Part shown: in pieces, positions 12,601-26,262 of the stretch
Layout: each line of letters starts with the position of its first letter
Numbering within the stretch: position 1 is the first letter of the stretch
NCBI GenBank assembly: GCA_017165825.1
Contig: CM029384.1
Span: 17,545,067-17,609,066 of the forward strand
Origin: Hepsetus odoe
Taxonomy: Eukaryota; Chordata; Actinopteri; Characiformes; Hepsetidae
Length of the DNA stretch: 64,000 nt
Reading direction: 5' to 3'
The notes under the pieces: generated by a model
Database searches by the model: none
Told to the model about the DNA's origin: nothing
Seen by the model: the letters and a program-made list of their open reading frames with translations, nothing else
Translations under genes and position numbers: made by a program

Positions 12601-13267
12601 CCACACTGTCTTTGTTTAAACATTCTTGGGATGTGCAGCTGAGTTTGAAGAGCTTCTCTTAAAAATGCTTTCTCTCTCTTAAGAGTGGATGGACCTTTTC
12701 AACACAGCTTCTAGATTTTAGCAGAGTAGTGGCTAACCATAGCTTTGCTTAGCTCTGAATGCATTTGTCCAGATCATTGTGGGAGGTGTATGGACGATTG
12801 AAACTGTGCTGTTCCAAAGAGATTTGAGACAGAAGTAGCAAAGGAATAAAACCAAAGAGGAGCTGTGAAAGGAATTTTGGCTCCTATTCTAAACCCTGAG
12901 GAAAAAGCAAGAGTAAGGCAATGAAAAGAATGAGAGAATAAAAAAGGCTTAGTCAGCAACAGAAGAGATAGACAAAGCCACAAGTTGGGCGATAGAAGAG
13001 AAGCACACTAATTAGAGGTTTGCAAGGTTCACGTCAAGGCTCCTTATCTTTGGCAGAAGACTTGAGTGGCATGTGGAGGCCGAAGAGGCAATGTGGAAGG
13101 TGAAGGGGAGTCTGTATGAGGGCACCAAGTCAAACCTTTTGGGAAGGGGTAGAAATGAGCGAGCAGGGGCTTTCTTCTCCCAAAAGAATAATGTGTAACT
13201 TCTTGGCATGGTTACAACTGAAAACCAGGGCATATTTAACCACAGCGTCCCTTATCTTTCTATGTTT
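9647..13267. other. vasn: vasn intron, unique sequence
   Basis: AT-rich sequence with no coding exon or clear repeat. It is likely part of the vasn intron (minus strand) and at the same time of the coro7 intron. Confidence 0.45.
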
Positions 13268-13492
13268 GGGCAGCGGTGGCCTAGTGGTTAGGGCATTAGC
13301 CACATGATTGGAGGATCGGGGGTTCGAACCCCTTCCCAGTAGGTTGCCCTGAGGTACCCTTGAGCAAGGTGCCGTCCCCATCACTGCTCCCCGGGCGCTT
13401 TCTGCTGCTGCACGTGTGTGTATGGGTGAAATGCAGAGAACAAATTTCCCATTCGTGGGATTATAAATAAAGGATTATTATTATTATTATTA
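13268..13492 (+). mobile_element. tRNA-headed SINE with ATT-repeat tail
   Basis: Well-preserved head: A box TGGCCTAGTGG (13277-13287) and B box GGTTCGAACCC (13321-13331), the internal RNA polymerase III promoter. The body matches the other copies (GGTACCCTTGAGCAAGGTGCCG). The 3' part differs: CAAATTTCCCATTCGTGGGA, then an ATAAATAAAGG motif and (ATT)n instead of the usual TTTCACTTT end. Confidence 0.85.
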
Positions 13493-16400
13493 TCTTTCAA
13501 ACTGAACAACATTCAGAACTACTCTTCAGTTCTAATAATAAAACAGAAGCATTACAACTGAGAGATGAGACAAACCACATAACACGCTGTCCCTGTGAGA
13601 TAAAACAGCAGGCCCCTTCTTCTACCTCTGTCGGACACCCTCCAACCCCCTTCCCGACCCCCGGTACTACAGCTGGACCATGTTACCCACAATGCATCAA
13701 TACCACCAACATGCCTCAGCACGACAGCCCCTGGGCCATAAAGCAAAATGTCATAGCGAGAGGTCAGTAGAAAGAAAGAAAGAGAAAGAAAAAAAAAAAA
13801 AGAAAAAGCAGGTTTATGTCCGAGTTTGTCAGAGGAGGTCCTGTTGACAACTGAAACCATTTCAGACATGTTAACTATGAAAGTCTGGTTCAAATGTTAT
13901 GCCGAGTATGTTTTATTAATGCATGGTATTTGAGTTTTGGTTTTTTTTTTTTTGTTCTTTTAATCCTGACTCAGCTACCTCCTTAGTGTTAGGCCAATTC
14001 ATTTTAACCATACCAGCCTAAACTACCACCCTGAAACAGTCTGTATTAGTTCAGTCACAGGACAGAAGCCTGTTTTTAATGGGGAACGTTTATTAATGGT
14101 ATGTCAATGTGAAACCGTTGTCAAATTTCAAAGAAGAGGAAGATGTGGGTTAAGTCATCCTCTGATGGACTTAAGGGAATCTATGGCTCTAAATAAACAT
14201 GACTCACTGTCAATGGTTGTAATGTAAATATAAAGATCCAATCTAAGTATGATTTATTAGAACAGAGCCATTCTATAAAACTGAAGTTTGATGCATGATC
14301 ACAATTGTAACTAGAGAATAGTGGCCTAGCTGTGAACTGCTAGCGCTGGGATCGCATGTTTTTAACTGAAAAGGGTTTAATGACCAAAAACCATAAATGT
14401 GAAATGCCTTTGTAATTTCAGATAACCATCTTAGCTTGTCAGCTCAGTCCACCTACTTGAGTCGGACCGCAAGACTACACCAACAAAGCTTAGAGTGTGT
14501 TTAGCTGTGTAAACCCCCATCTGAGGTCAAGGAGCACGTTTGTAGATTTGTGTGTTGTCTGGAGCCGAACCTGGTCTTCTCTTTTGTTCGCCCCGTGCCC
14601 GGCCGACAACACAGAGATAACAAGGCTGCGTTTGCTGCAGGTACCAACAGGTAGAGTTTCACAGGCAGGTGCTTAGACTATGTCACCTCTACGGGGAGTG
14701 CTGCAACCTGACACCTTGAACGTGTGTCTGTGTGGATGCCGCCGCTACGCAAGTCTTGTGCTCAGCTGCAGCTGGAGCCTCCTGGGACAGGACTTGTGGA
14801 CTGCAAGAGTGGGAGGGTGGCCTGCAGATGTCTGCTCACTGCTTTCCTGAAGAGCTCTGGGGCTGTGGGTCAGCAAACTCTTTGAAAGCCCAAAAGGAAA
14901 TACTGCCTATTTCCTTAGCCTTTATTATCACAGGGATTAGAAAAAGCCAGACGTTATGCCTCTAGATAGTCTCTCTCTCTCGCACAGGCACAAACATTTG
15001 TAGCTGGCTCTGTGTCTTCCGTCAGCACGGGCCTATCTGTAATCTGTTGTAATGAAGAGAGCTCTAAGAGAGCGGCAAAAGGGAACCAGCCAACACAAAG
15101 CTCTGCTGTGACTCCATCTGCCCCTCTCAGATGTCAGTCAACACAGAAAGATAATTCATCAAGATTAGCTTCCTATATGGTACCCTTTGAAAACCCAGAC
15201 TGAATGTCAATACTGACCTACATTCAACTTGTTCCAAGCTATTTTAGAATACTGAGCAGCATCCTGTAATTAGTTTTACTCCATTTTGGAAGTTAACTTT
15301 GTCGTCATGGGTCAGATGTCACCCAAGCTGAGAGGGACAGGCCCAGAGGTCTCCTTAATTGACCAGTGAATCTAAGCAGCTGTATTCCACATGTCTAGCA
15401 TCTCTCACTACCTTATCATGAAGTAAGGATGCAAAGGAAACCATGTCTGTTGCTCTTTGGATCCATCTCTCTCTTCCCAAAATGATCAGTTAGTTACCAT
15501 CAGGGACAAAGAAGAGTAGCAGATTTCTTTTTGTTTGAAGTACGACGCCAAGACCCATAAGGAGTCATTTGTTTTGTATGAGAGGGTAATTTTTAGGAGC
15601 CAGCGGTGGCTGGCGGTCTGGGCTGTAGCACAGGAAAAAGTGGAGAGGAAGAAAAGAGGAGCAGTGCTGGGTCCACAGCTGCTCCAGCTGTGAGGGCTTA
15701 AACATGAGCAGGATGATGGAATGAATGGCCAAACAGTAAATAACACCAAGCACAAAAAAATAAAAAGATGCAAGGTCCAGGAGAAAGACAGCAACCATCC
15801 TGGAATTCTTGCACAGTAAGGAAAGTCAGGCCAATTCACCTCTGTGACCGCTTACTGTTAAAGGATAAAGGAGTCTGTGCGTGTGCTAGGTTTGTTTTTT
15901 TTCTGTTTAAGTATCATTTCTTTTGATTCAGTAGTATCTGTGAGCACGTGTTTCAACTGGCTCAACCTGTTCTGGCATTCAGACGTGTGGGGAGGCAAAC
16001 ACTTCAGGCCTTGTTCTAACACTCTTATCATTTTTCTGGAAAGATAACCATCACTGAAGCCCTTTGCAGATAGGTATCATCATACTCTTGGTTTATGAGG
16101 GTATCTGAAAATAATGAAACACACCCGTCCTTCAGCTGGTTCCTACACTCTGTCACAAGCTCTAGACATCCATGACCAGCTTTGATTGATTGCATCCACT
16201 GCAGGAAAAGTAAGGTTGTCGTTCTTGTCTGCCTGAAATACTCGTATCAACTGGCACATTTCACAGTTCAGTTTCCTATAAACCCACATACAGAAAGACA
16301 CACTACGAGGTTCTAGTTATGCAGGAAGGTGTGAATGAAAGGAATCATTCTCAGCGATCTTCTAGCCTCTGTTTTGTCACATTTATCTCTCTCTGAAAAT

Positions 16401-19400
16401 AACAGCTGGCAGGCCTGAGGCCAGCTGTCAGGGTCTTCATTAGCAAAAAGGCAGCCCTGTCTGTCTGCTTTCTCAACCAGGCAGAAAAACAAACTCTAGG
16501 AAAGCTATGTGCCAATAACTCAGAAGCTTGGGGGTGGTGGGGGGGTGGTGGGGTGGGATAAAAGCAGATGAAGAGATCTGACTGATAGGCTGACTGCCCA
16601 TCAATGGAATCTATTGCACAAAAACAAACAATCATTTTTGTTTTGCATTGGGGGAGACAGACTAACACACCGGTGAACACAATTCACACATGTAACTGGA
16701 TCACAGTGTACGGATAGTTCAGAGTTCACAGATTGTTCCTTGTGAGCTTTCCTCTTCAACTTCAATGTGGACTTCAATGTCCACTATTAAACAAGGACTG
16801 TCAAAGACCGTCCTGAGCTGAAATCCATGAGGTCAAAACAAGTTCACATTACGATGGTGTGAATATTTACCTGAGCAGGACTAGTACAGTTCCAAGGAAA
16901 TTTCCAGGAGCGCGCATGTGTGAACAGAAGATAATAGAGGAAAGACAATTGTATCTTGATTGTGGTCTGCTTTTACAACTGAATTGTATTCTGTAAACAG
17001 TGTATTGCCTCAGAGCAACCAGCAAGGCAAAAATCCCCCTGAGGATTATGTTATTTTTTCAGTTTTTGGTTAAAGTAGTGTTCAGACATTTGCAGGATGC
17101 CGATTTGAATTATGCAAAGCATGAACATATCTCCAAGTGTGCCAGTAAAGCACTAGGTTCTTAACATGAAAAGAACTGAAAGAACCATTTCAGGAGCACT
17201 ATTATTGCAAACATTACAACTGCTACCATTCTTTATTTTCTTGAAGTATTCCATGAAACATTTCATTTGCTACAGGCCCAAAGAAATTCACCAAATTGAC
17301 CTGGTTCTGTTTTTGTTTTTTTAGGGTGAGGCGCAGGGTGGAGGGAATTGTTCTTATCTAGGCTGTGGTGCTGGCAATCGTTTAACTCATCAGTCTCCTC
17401 TCTAGCTTTTGGAAACTTAGATTAGACTTGTTCAGAGCATGCTCTCATCAGACTGACAAATTCACTCTAACCCAAGACGTTATGACCGTTTTCAAATGTG
17501 AGATCTTTCCTCATTCCTGCTGATTATTTCATGTAGTTCAGAAGCAACTGGCCATTTGTTACATACCGTTTTACTGTCTTCTTCTCTTTTGAATTGGGGT
17601 CTTCCAAGTCACACAGCCAAGGAGATTTTTCAAAAAACCCAAAAACGCACACAGTTATACACACAAAAGATAAACAGAACAATATGACCCGTCGTTTGCG
17701 TGCTATAAAGCATTCATTGTTTGGCCACTTGCTCCTTGTTGGTCAGGAGCCGAGTCCCCGCGGCCCACCAGCCCTTGCATTAAGTCTGCCTCCAGCTATA
17801 GAGTCTGTTCCTGTTCACCTTGAGGCATAGTGTGCTAAGATCTCTGCGCATTAATACAGCATCACTGTCGTTACTGCACCTGCTGGAAACTCAGCAAGAG
17901 CGCACAGAGAAACAAATCAAGAATGTAGTTTAATAGGACCACCTCTCAGGTCTCCTGTAGGACGTTCTCTAAGAGTCGTTGTATTTCTCCACATTACAAA
18001 TAAACTGCTAAATGAATGAATGGGAATGTTACAAAGGATGAAGAGCAGCATGAAGGTAATTTCCTACCGACACACTTCTTTCAAGTGGATTCTATGAAGA
18101 CGAACCGTTTAAACGTCATGGCAAATTTAATTTCAATAAATCCCTTGTGTCTTCTCATGCCCATGCATCCATCAGCATGCAGGGATGGGCCCTTGTTGTG
18201 GTCTTAAGAGTCACTCAGGATTGTGAGTGTTTGTGTGCATATCTGCACGTGTGGGAGTTTGTGCGCACGAATGGATGGAGACCACATGTGCAGTTCGGTT
18301 TTAACACGTAAACCAACCACTGGGCTGTTCGGCAAGACTCAAAGCAGAGCATTACGTGAGCACATACTCAAAGGTTTGAAATCATGCTTGCTTTGTCATT
18401 TTAGTGACATTAATAATTAATATAATATTAGAGTTGAATTACTGCTGATCACTAGTAAAAATAAACTCATGTACACTAAATATGCAGTATTTATATGCGT
18501 AAACTCTACACCACACCAATGTTTAATAAGCCAAAAATAAGCCTGAAGCATTTGTTTGGATATTTCATACATATTTATTTTTTTTTATTATATTTTTTAT
18601 TAATAGTATTACTTCTTAGGAAAGAAAAATCTTGTAAAAACCGCCAATGTTAACAAATTATAAACCTTTTATAGTCAGAAAATTACAGCAATTATTATTA
18701 GATTGATTAGTAAGATCTGCTCACCCCTGTTCAACTGGTATTCTATTCGCATTTCTGTAAATTCGACATAATTTAATTATAAAATCGATCAAAATCAAGC
18801 CTAAAACGTTTATCGATTAGTATTCTTAGTGTCGATACATCTTAAGGTTCGTGAGAAGCAATGGGCGCATTAATAAACGGTAAATATTTTGCTGCAGCTT
18901 GTGTGATTGAACTGCAGGAGTGAGTGTACAAACAGAAACCAAACAAAATGACTAAACATGTTCAAACCGTCTCCAATGAAAGAAGTCATTTTAGGTCATT
19001 TTATTGTTCCCCCATATTGTCCTAACGTTTTATGGTTTGGGGTTGTAGATTATTACAATCAAATTAGAATCATTTTATACCTGCATCTGCAGCCAAATTG
19101 ATTTCATGTGAATTAAAAAGTGATTCCACAGCAGTGTCTCCTTATGTTCGTTTTCTGCATTAATAACACTTAATGCAGAAAACAGGCTAAATCGTGTGTG
19201 TGTGTTGCTGTTTTCTTCAAGTAAGATGTGTGTGCGCCCCTATCAAATGCACGGCTATTGTTAGCTTATTGCAATATTTTAGAAAATGTATTCATATATT
19301 GTGGCATGAGCAAAAGTTGTTTTTTTTAGGGTTTTTTTTTTTCTAAAGTTTTTTATTTTATTTTTTTCAATATGTTAAACTTTGCAGAAAAAAAAATTGT

Positions 19401-19555
19401 TACCCTTTGGAAAGTCGACAAAATTATTTTTCAGAGGTGTTCTAACTTTTGCAAATGTATAGTGAAAAAAATGCACAGTTCAAAACAGACTTGAGCAAGA
19501 GGCCGCGATTTAGGCAGGAGTGCTGCAGCTGCATTGTTGAAGTGATGCATACACC
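13493..19555. other. vasn/coro7 intron, unique sequence
   Basis: No gene recognised. There are short homopolymer runs (13789-13801, 13937-13951) and an AT-rich stretch at 18420-18620. A minus-strand hydrophobic ORF at 15486-15839 is discussed among the findings. Confidence 0.4.
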
Positions 19556-19558
19556 CCC

Positions 19559-19663
19559 CCCAAACCACACACACACACACAGACACATGTGCACACACAC
19601 ACACACACACGACTAATTTACTGCTGTTTGAACTGGAGATACATTCCTCAGAATGAAGAAACA

Positions 19664-19695
<32 letters not shown>
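19559..19695. repeat. AC and GT microsatellites in opposed orientation
   Basis: (AC)n at about 19563-19610 and (GT)n at about 19668-19695, 57 bp apart. The pair could fold into a hairpin. Confidence 0.85.
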
Positions 19696-20769
19696 ACCCA
19701 GTCAGAGAGCCCCTGAATGCAACATACAGTCTGTGCTTTCTCTTTCAACCACTTGCTTATTGTGTGAGTTTAAGGGGTTGGAGGAGTCATAAGGCAATTA
19801 GTAAGTTCAGTGTTGCGTGCTCTGGCCTCAGGCCCTGGTCTGCTGCCTGCCAGAACAGCGGAGAGGAGAATAGCGAGGAAGCATTTAGCTTAACCTTTAT
19901 GGCCCTTGTAAGAGTGGAGGCATTACAATAGTGGACAACACGCACACACGACCTAGACCACCGCAAAATGCTCAAGGGCCGGATTCCAGCAGCATGCCTG
20001 GCCAGGCCGTTTAATCATATAAATGCTTGCCCTACAGACCTGCCATAAACATACCGCACCAGAGAGTCAGGCAAAGGAGAAATCCTTTGGATATTGTTTT
20101 GTTTACAAAGCCTTTTTTGTACCTCTTTGCTAGGAATAGGTTTTACAAAAATAGATTTTTAAGGCCGAGAGCTGCTTTTATAAAACACTTACCACTCGTC
20201 TCCGTTTCATGGAAAATTCGTTTACATTTTAGTAAACGCCTGAGCCTGTCGCTCACCAGCCGCTTCTTGTGCCGCTCATTTCGTGGCAAGGTAAGATATT
20301 TAGGCAACAGAGGAACAAACTCACCACGGTGTGCAATATGCTTCTTCTCTTCCGATTCTTGTTCCTCTCCTTCACTTCACTGCCTTTCTTAGATGCCCTT
20401 TTTAGTAAGGCCGCCGTTGCTTCTGAAAGAGAAAGTGGTGGATGATTAGAGAGCAGCGTGCAGTCCTTTAATTTGCATCAGAAATGAGTGTGCTTGTGTG
20501 TATGTATGTCATGACACGGTAACATGAAAACCTTACACACGTGCAAGAATGCAATTGCAGTGAGATACGTTACTATTTGCTAGTAAAGCATTACAAGCAT
20601 GTTGATTTGAATATTCTTTCGGGGCGCACCAGCATGTTGGCGACAGCCGACGTTTGTGAGTAAAATGAAGCTTCTTGCTCACGGGACTGGTGTGTCTCTT
20701 TCAGAAGGTTTCCATTTAAATAAGTGGTAAGAGCAAAACAGATTCCAGGTAAGTGGTGTACGTTTTTCC

Positions 20770-20773
<4 letters not shown>

Positions 20774-20819
<46 letters not shown>

Positions 20820-20911
20820 AGCTTGAGGTTGGAATGCTGGTTGACTGCTCTGTTCTGTCAGCTCCTTGTCTTACAGTATCACTTTGGCGTGTGTGTGTGT
20901 GTGTGTGTGTT
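20774..20911. repeat. CA microsatellite followed by GT microsatellite
   Basis: (CA)n at 20774-20817 and (GT)n at about 20888-20910. These opposed dinucleotide runs generate spurious ORFs on both strands. Confidence 0.9.
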
Positions 20912-22720
20912 GTTCGTGTCAGTCAGATTCTCATGTTACATGCTTGTGTATGTGCGTATGTTTCACCCGCGAGTTTGTGACTCATTGCGAGTTTGTCTTT
21001 ATGAACACTTGGAGAGATCAAAATTTCTGTTGGTGGGTGATGACAGCTTGAAGATAAGAAGTCCGGTTCGATAAACTCCATACATCCGCACGAAGCTAAT
21101 TTACACAGAGCCTTTGCGAGTGTAAAACAACTAGCCAGAATGGAAGTAGCAAAATCTCATGCGGTTTTGAGAATGAGAGTTATAAAAAAAAAAATTAAAA
21201 AAAAAAAAAAACACAGAAACTAACATCAAATATCAATGTAATGTAATCTAAAAATAGCAGTATAATAAACATGCAATGTTCGTGACGCGCTCAAAAATGA
21301 TATTGCAGTGCAATTACAATCCCCACGGTTATAAACATCACTTTACTGCTCACTCTTATCCAGTGTGAACAAAAAGATCTGATTACTAATTTGTTTTTAA
21401 TGCAGTTATGGGCATAATTGTGAGTCACACATTTACTGTTAAGATCATTGGGATGAAGTGTGAGCTTAATTTTTCTAAATATATAGGTCTGAACTGAAGT
21501 TCACTTAATTCAGGTTTAAAAGGCAAACAAGTTGGAACAAATCTCTTGGATGTAATCAAACCTCTCTATAACACTGCACGAAAAAAAGCTCTTCCTCCTT
21601 TCATGCTTTTTTTCTAACAAGACTTCCCTCTGTCTGATAACTATGATTATCAAGATGAAGAGTTATGGAGCAATTTAACGCCAACAGCCCGGTTCGCTCC
21701 CTTTCATTCGGTTTGACTGCCTGCAACAGTCGGGACGGTAACACTAACAAAGCTTCAGAACCTCCCCCTCCACCAGCATAGCCATTATTACAGATCACAT
21801 TATATCACATCATCATTACTGCTGTCAGAATCTTTACACTACACTGTAAAAGATGGTAATCACCAGTTTGCTTTTTTTTACAACAAAGTTGTACCTAATT
21901 TGTAGCGAGAAATGATATCGTCTGAGGTCTGGCTTGTAGTATTCCAACACTGTTTACATTATTACTGGATAAAAGGACAGTAATTAGTATGACCAAGTTT
22001 TGGCAGCACATTTCTCAAAGAATGTTTGAAAGGACAGGGAACAGGTTGATGCCTGCCATCTAGAACAACACAGCCCCTCTTATGGAACGCATTTTCCCAC
22101 ACATGCTCTACAGCAAGTGATCACAAAACTTGTGAAGACCATCAACATGCTGTCTGCTCTTGGTCTGAGGGAGATATTCAGGCTACGTATGGTATCTGAG
22201 GGTAGAATCGTCTCTTGCATTTGCCCTACTTCCCTTTTTTCTCCTCTCTTGAAAAGAGCTGGTCCTAAATCCGTGTTAAAGCGTGTGAGCCAAACTAAAG
22301 CTCTGCAGTGACCAGCGCTCATCTGCTGACAAGATGTCCTTCACAGTTTGTGAAACATCTTTACTAAACGAGCCACCCAAACTGAGGGAGAGGAGGATGA
22401 GATCATTTCTCATGAGATTGTTTGTTTTGGGGGTTTTCAGTGATTTTTTAACGCTATGGTCTCCACTGAAGTGACCTGAGGGCTGAGCAGATCATGTTTG
22501 TGGTCATATCGGAGAGTGTCTGTGTGGTTTTGTATGTTCTCATAAGCACTGGAGAACATGAAAGGTTGGTGGTAGTGGGGGTTGTTCGCTGGCCAGGAAA
22601 CATGATGTTTTCACCAAAAACGAAAAATAAAAAAAAAATCAGTAGTATTTGCTTTAGGATAAGGTGAGAGGTAGTAGTATTTCATTAGCTGCAGTGGAAG
22701 GTGTTCACAAATACAGAGTG
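20912..22720. other. Intronic sequence, no gene seen
   Basis: Unique-looking sequence with an A-rich tract at 21185-21213. No exon or repeat recognised. Confidence 0.4.
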
Positions 22721-22844
22721 GAGTGTGTGTGTGTGTGTGTGTGTTACATGGGTGAATGTGTGCTTTTTGTTGTTTGCAATCAGTGAAGTCAGCTTATTCT
22801 GACCTGCTTTTGACCAGCAAGCATAGTATAGGTCAGCCAGATGT

Positions 22845-22880
<36 letters not shown>
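22721..22880. repeat. GT and CA microsatellites
   Basis: (GT)n at about 22721-22744 and (CA)n at about 22848-22878, again opposed and about 100 bp apart. Confidence 0.85.
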
Positions 22881-22883
<3 letters not shown>

Positions 22884-23307
22884 GTCTGTCTGCTTCCTAT
22901 TTGCTTCCATATCCACTGTACTGCAGTGACAGAAGGGAGGGCTCGCTTTCTGCTTATCGCCTAATCCGTTTTTGAGTGAAGCGTAAACGTTCCTTTTGCT
23001 GACTTGTTTGAATCTGTATTAGTTATTAACAGCGGCCAGTTAACTATTTGACCTTGTGTGGAGTTGAAGGCTGTGGTCAAACACAGCTATGAGTCTTTGT
23101 GTGCCTGCATGTTTGCTCTGGAGCTGCTCCCTGCCTTCTCCGGATCAGGCCTCATTTCCCCAATTACAGTTCAGTCAGGAGGTAATTACAATCTTTAGAT
23201 TAAAAGTTTTTTTTTTCTTTTTTTTTTACTGCTTGGCTGAAACACTGCAATTTGTGGTGGTTTTCAGGGATATGCTCATTCCCTCTGTCTGTGTCTACCC
23301 CTTCTAT

Positions 23308-23365
23308 CTCTCTCTCTCCCTCCCTCTCCCTCTCCCTCTCCCTCTCCCTCCCTCTCTCCCTCCCA
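23308..23365. repeat. CT/CCCTCT pyrimidine tract
   Basis: Uninterrupted pyrimidine run made of CTCTCC-type units on the plus strand. Confidence 0.85.
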
Positions 23366-25139
23366 GAGGGAAAATTGGTTAGTGGACAAACCAGCATTTT
23401 TGACATATTCATAGTGTTCCAGATTGGGGGGCTACTTGGGGGGGGGGTACTGGCAAACCGGCTGATGAAGGACTTAAAGGATTTCGGTGGAAGACGAAAG
23501 AAAGCGAGCGAGACAGGAGTTATTTGGGGTTTGCCTCGTAGCAGAGGACTTTGCGGTCACTGCATGTGTGCGTGTGTGTATTTATGCAGGCTTTTTGAAG
23601 TGGTTCTTCTGAATGCATCATTCAGCTCCATTTATCAAGCTCTTCTTCAGTTCGGTTTGGCAGGGCTCAGGCTTGGGTTCGCCTGCGCACACTGGTCGGT
23701 CAGCATGGCTTTGTGGGCCTTTGATGCCAGAGGGCTGATTTTAAATCCCTCCCTGAAAGCCGAGGGACGGTGGCGTCTGGACACCTGGATAAGCACCTGA
23801 CTGCTTTTAGAAGGCTCTCATGTTAAAGGCTCTGAACCACACGAAAGAGCCGTTAACCGCGGCTCATACTGACGCGCCCGCTCACATCTAACCAAAGTAT
23901 GCACGGCCTTTCAAAAGCCACGGGATCGTGACCTATGGACGTCCTCCATGGATTATTCTGATGCTTTCATTCAGCGCGGGCCCTCGCACACCAACACACA
24001 CGCACAGACACACACACTACTCCTTCTGCTTGATCAGATCCATCCGCCCGCCTGCTGTTTGACTGCTCCCCCTTTTCCACCTTTGACTGACTTCTAGCCC
24101 TCTAATCCCCTGGGCTTGGCTAGCAGGGACTCATAATTGATATATAAAAAGACCAGCAGGACGGCACGTGTCTGAGAGAAAGTATAATAAATACAGTGCG
24201 TCTCTCTGGATAGCCGTTTCAGCAAAGACAATCCTTTAGTGTTTCAACTGTATGAGGGTCTAGTCTTCACTTTTTTGCCAAGTCTACTGAAGTGGCAAGG
24301 CTTGCATTGGCTTTTCATTTTGTGCCAAGTCAAGCAGACGAGAGCAGAACAGAACACAAGGTACCATTTTAAGCAGAGACAGAGAGCAGAAGTGTCTGTG
24401 TTCACTAGGCGAGCATTTCTCAGTTGCTCTTTAGGTGTCAGGTAGGGTCACAAGCCTTTTAAGAGCATACTGTCTCTGTGGCAAAGCCTTTCTTGGTGTG
24501 TGTGTGTGTGTGTGTTCGGCAGACTGTCCTGTTTTGTTGTTCCGTTAGAGTGATGGTGTTTGGACAAGGCAGCGGGGTGAATACCAGTAGGATATTATTC
24601 TTCCTCACACCGACTGCAAGGAAAACTCGCAGTGAGCCTTTGTTTGCCACGCGCTTCGCTGTGACGGCTCTTCGTCACTCCTCATCATCTCCTCAACAAA
24701 AAGTGATTCGGAAGTTGTAATTCCAGCAACCGTGTACAACGTCACTCCCCAAATTGACTTGTTACTCTAAACTCCTGACTCTTAAGTACGTCCAGAGGAG
24801 GTTAAAGCGCATAGAAATCTTCATTTTGTTTTCAAACACAGCACACGTGTGGCACTGGTATCGGTTTCTCAACAAAACAACCTTTCTGCAAAAAAAATAA
24901 ATAAATAAAAAATTGCAGGAAAATGACAAATCTTCCTAACTTTCCAAGGAAATTAGTGTAACGGTTTTATTTCAACATAGATTAAAGCTAAAGACTAAGC
25001 CTAGACTAGAAATGAATTATAATGGTTGATCACCATTGGCACAAGACCAGGCTCAGTATATGTTTCGTTTAAAACGTCCTGTTGACCGAAAGGAGCAAAA
25101 TAAATATTTATCTGTTGGCTTGTAGTGCAGTGTTGAATA
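23366..25139. other. Intronic sequence upstream of the island, no gene seen
   Basis: Moderately GC-rich near 23640-23900 and AT-rich later. A short GT run lies at 24497-24514. No exon recognised. Confidence 0.4.
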
Positions 25140-25349
25140 TATATGTGTGTATGTATATCTATCTGTCTCTCTCTCTGTCTAGTATGCAGTGCTACTCAAC
25201 CGACAATGCTCTGCTTATATACAGTGTATACACAAAAATAAATGTATAATATATATATATATATATGGGCACACACACACACACAAACACACACACAGCA
25301 GAGGATTGTTGGTCGAGACAGAAAGCTTTTAACTGCTTAATTCTACTAG

Positions 25350-25669
25350 ATAGATACACAGACAGACAGAGAGATACACAGACAGACAGAGAGATACACA
25401 GACAGACAGACAGATACATAGACAGACAGATACATAGACAGACAGATACATAGACAGACAGATACATAGACAGACAGATACATAGACAGACAGACAGAGA
25501 CAGATAGATACACAGACAGACAGAGACAGATAGATACACAGACAGATACACAGACAGATACACAGACAGACAGACAGATACATAGACAGACAGACACAGA
25601 GAGAGAGAGACAGACAGACAGAGACACGCAGACAGAGACCCGCAGACAGACAGAGAGACAGACAGATAA
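25350..25669. repeat. GACA/GATA-type tetranucleotide array
   Basis: About 320 bp of CAGA and GATA units with the recurring blocks ATACACAGACAGACAGAGAG and ATACATAGACAGACAG. AT and AC runs precede it (25244-25297). It gives three long artefactual minus-strand ORFs. Confidence 0.92.
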
Positions 25670-25982
25670 AAGGGGTCAGGAATAACCTGGAATAATCTGG
25701 CGCTGGTGCAGGCGCAGTGTGAGGCGCAGCAGGGTGAAGTGCGGTCTCTGCTCGGGCTGTTTGGGAGCTTTGGGGCGCTGAGGCTCCTGATCTGTGTCTG
25801 TGAAACCTGCACACTCGCCGCTCTTTCTCTGACTTTGAGTTAAAAACATCTAGTTCAGACTCTTAGCCCTCGCACTCGCGCACTAGACCAGCTGGGGAAT
25901 TCCGTGCCTTTAGCAAGGCTAACATTAAAGCCTGACTCTGCACGTTAAGCGCTTCTCCTGCTGCGAAGTAAACCCAACTCAC

Positions 25983-26035
25983 CGAGCGCGCGCTGTTGCA
26001 GGAATCTCCCGTCCCTTTTTCATCCACGGTTTATA
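25983..26035 (-). promoter_or_regulatory. vasn: Candidate vasn core promoter and non-coding exon 1
   Basis: On the minus strand a TATAAA box (26030-26035) is followed about 50 nt later by a strong splice donor, CTCG/GTGAGT, with the exon ending at 25983. A transcript starting about 30 nt after the TATA would give a very short first exon spliced to the vasn acceptor at 9646. The start site is inferred, and exon 1 could begin further upstream in the island. Confidence 0.4.
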
Positions 26036-26262
26036 TCCAGCGGAGGAAAATCCTTCAGCCCGTCTCTGAGTGCGGGTGTACCGGGACGTCGCGTGCGTCC
26101 GTGTGTGTCTACGTGTGTGTTTCCACAGAACGGCTCACTCCCGTGAGTGCTCGTCGCGCGCGCCCCCGCCGCGTTACTTCTCTGTTTCTCCCCCCGCGGA
26201 GCGACAAACCACACCCCCTCTGTGCTCTGATAGGCTGCCTCGTTACATTTGTGAACTTGCAA

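Noticed and set aside
13268..13345. Possible tRNA gene (A and B boxes)
   Set aside because: The head is followed by the SINE body and recurs many times in the window, and it does not fold as an intact tRNA by eye.
25350..25669. CRISPR-like alternation of repeats
   Set aside because: The units are 4-bp microsatellite variants without unique spacers, and the DNA is vertebrate.
25192..25814. Three long minus-strand ORFs rich in Cys, Leu and Ser
   Set aside because: They are produced by the CAGA/GATA array in three frames.
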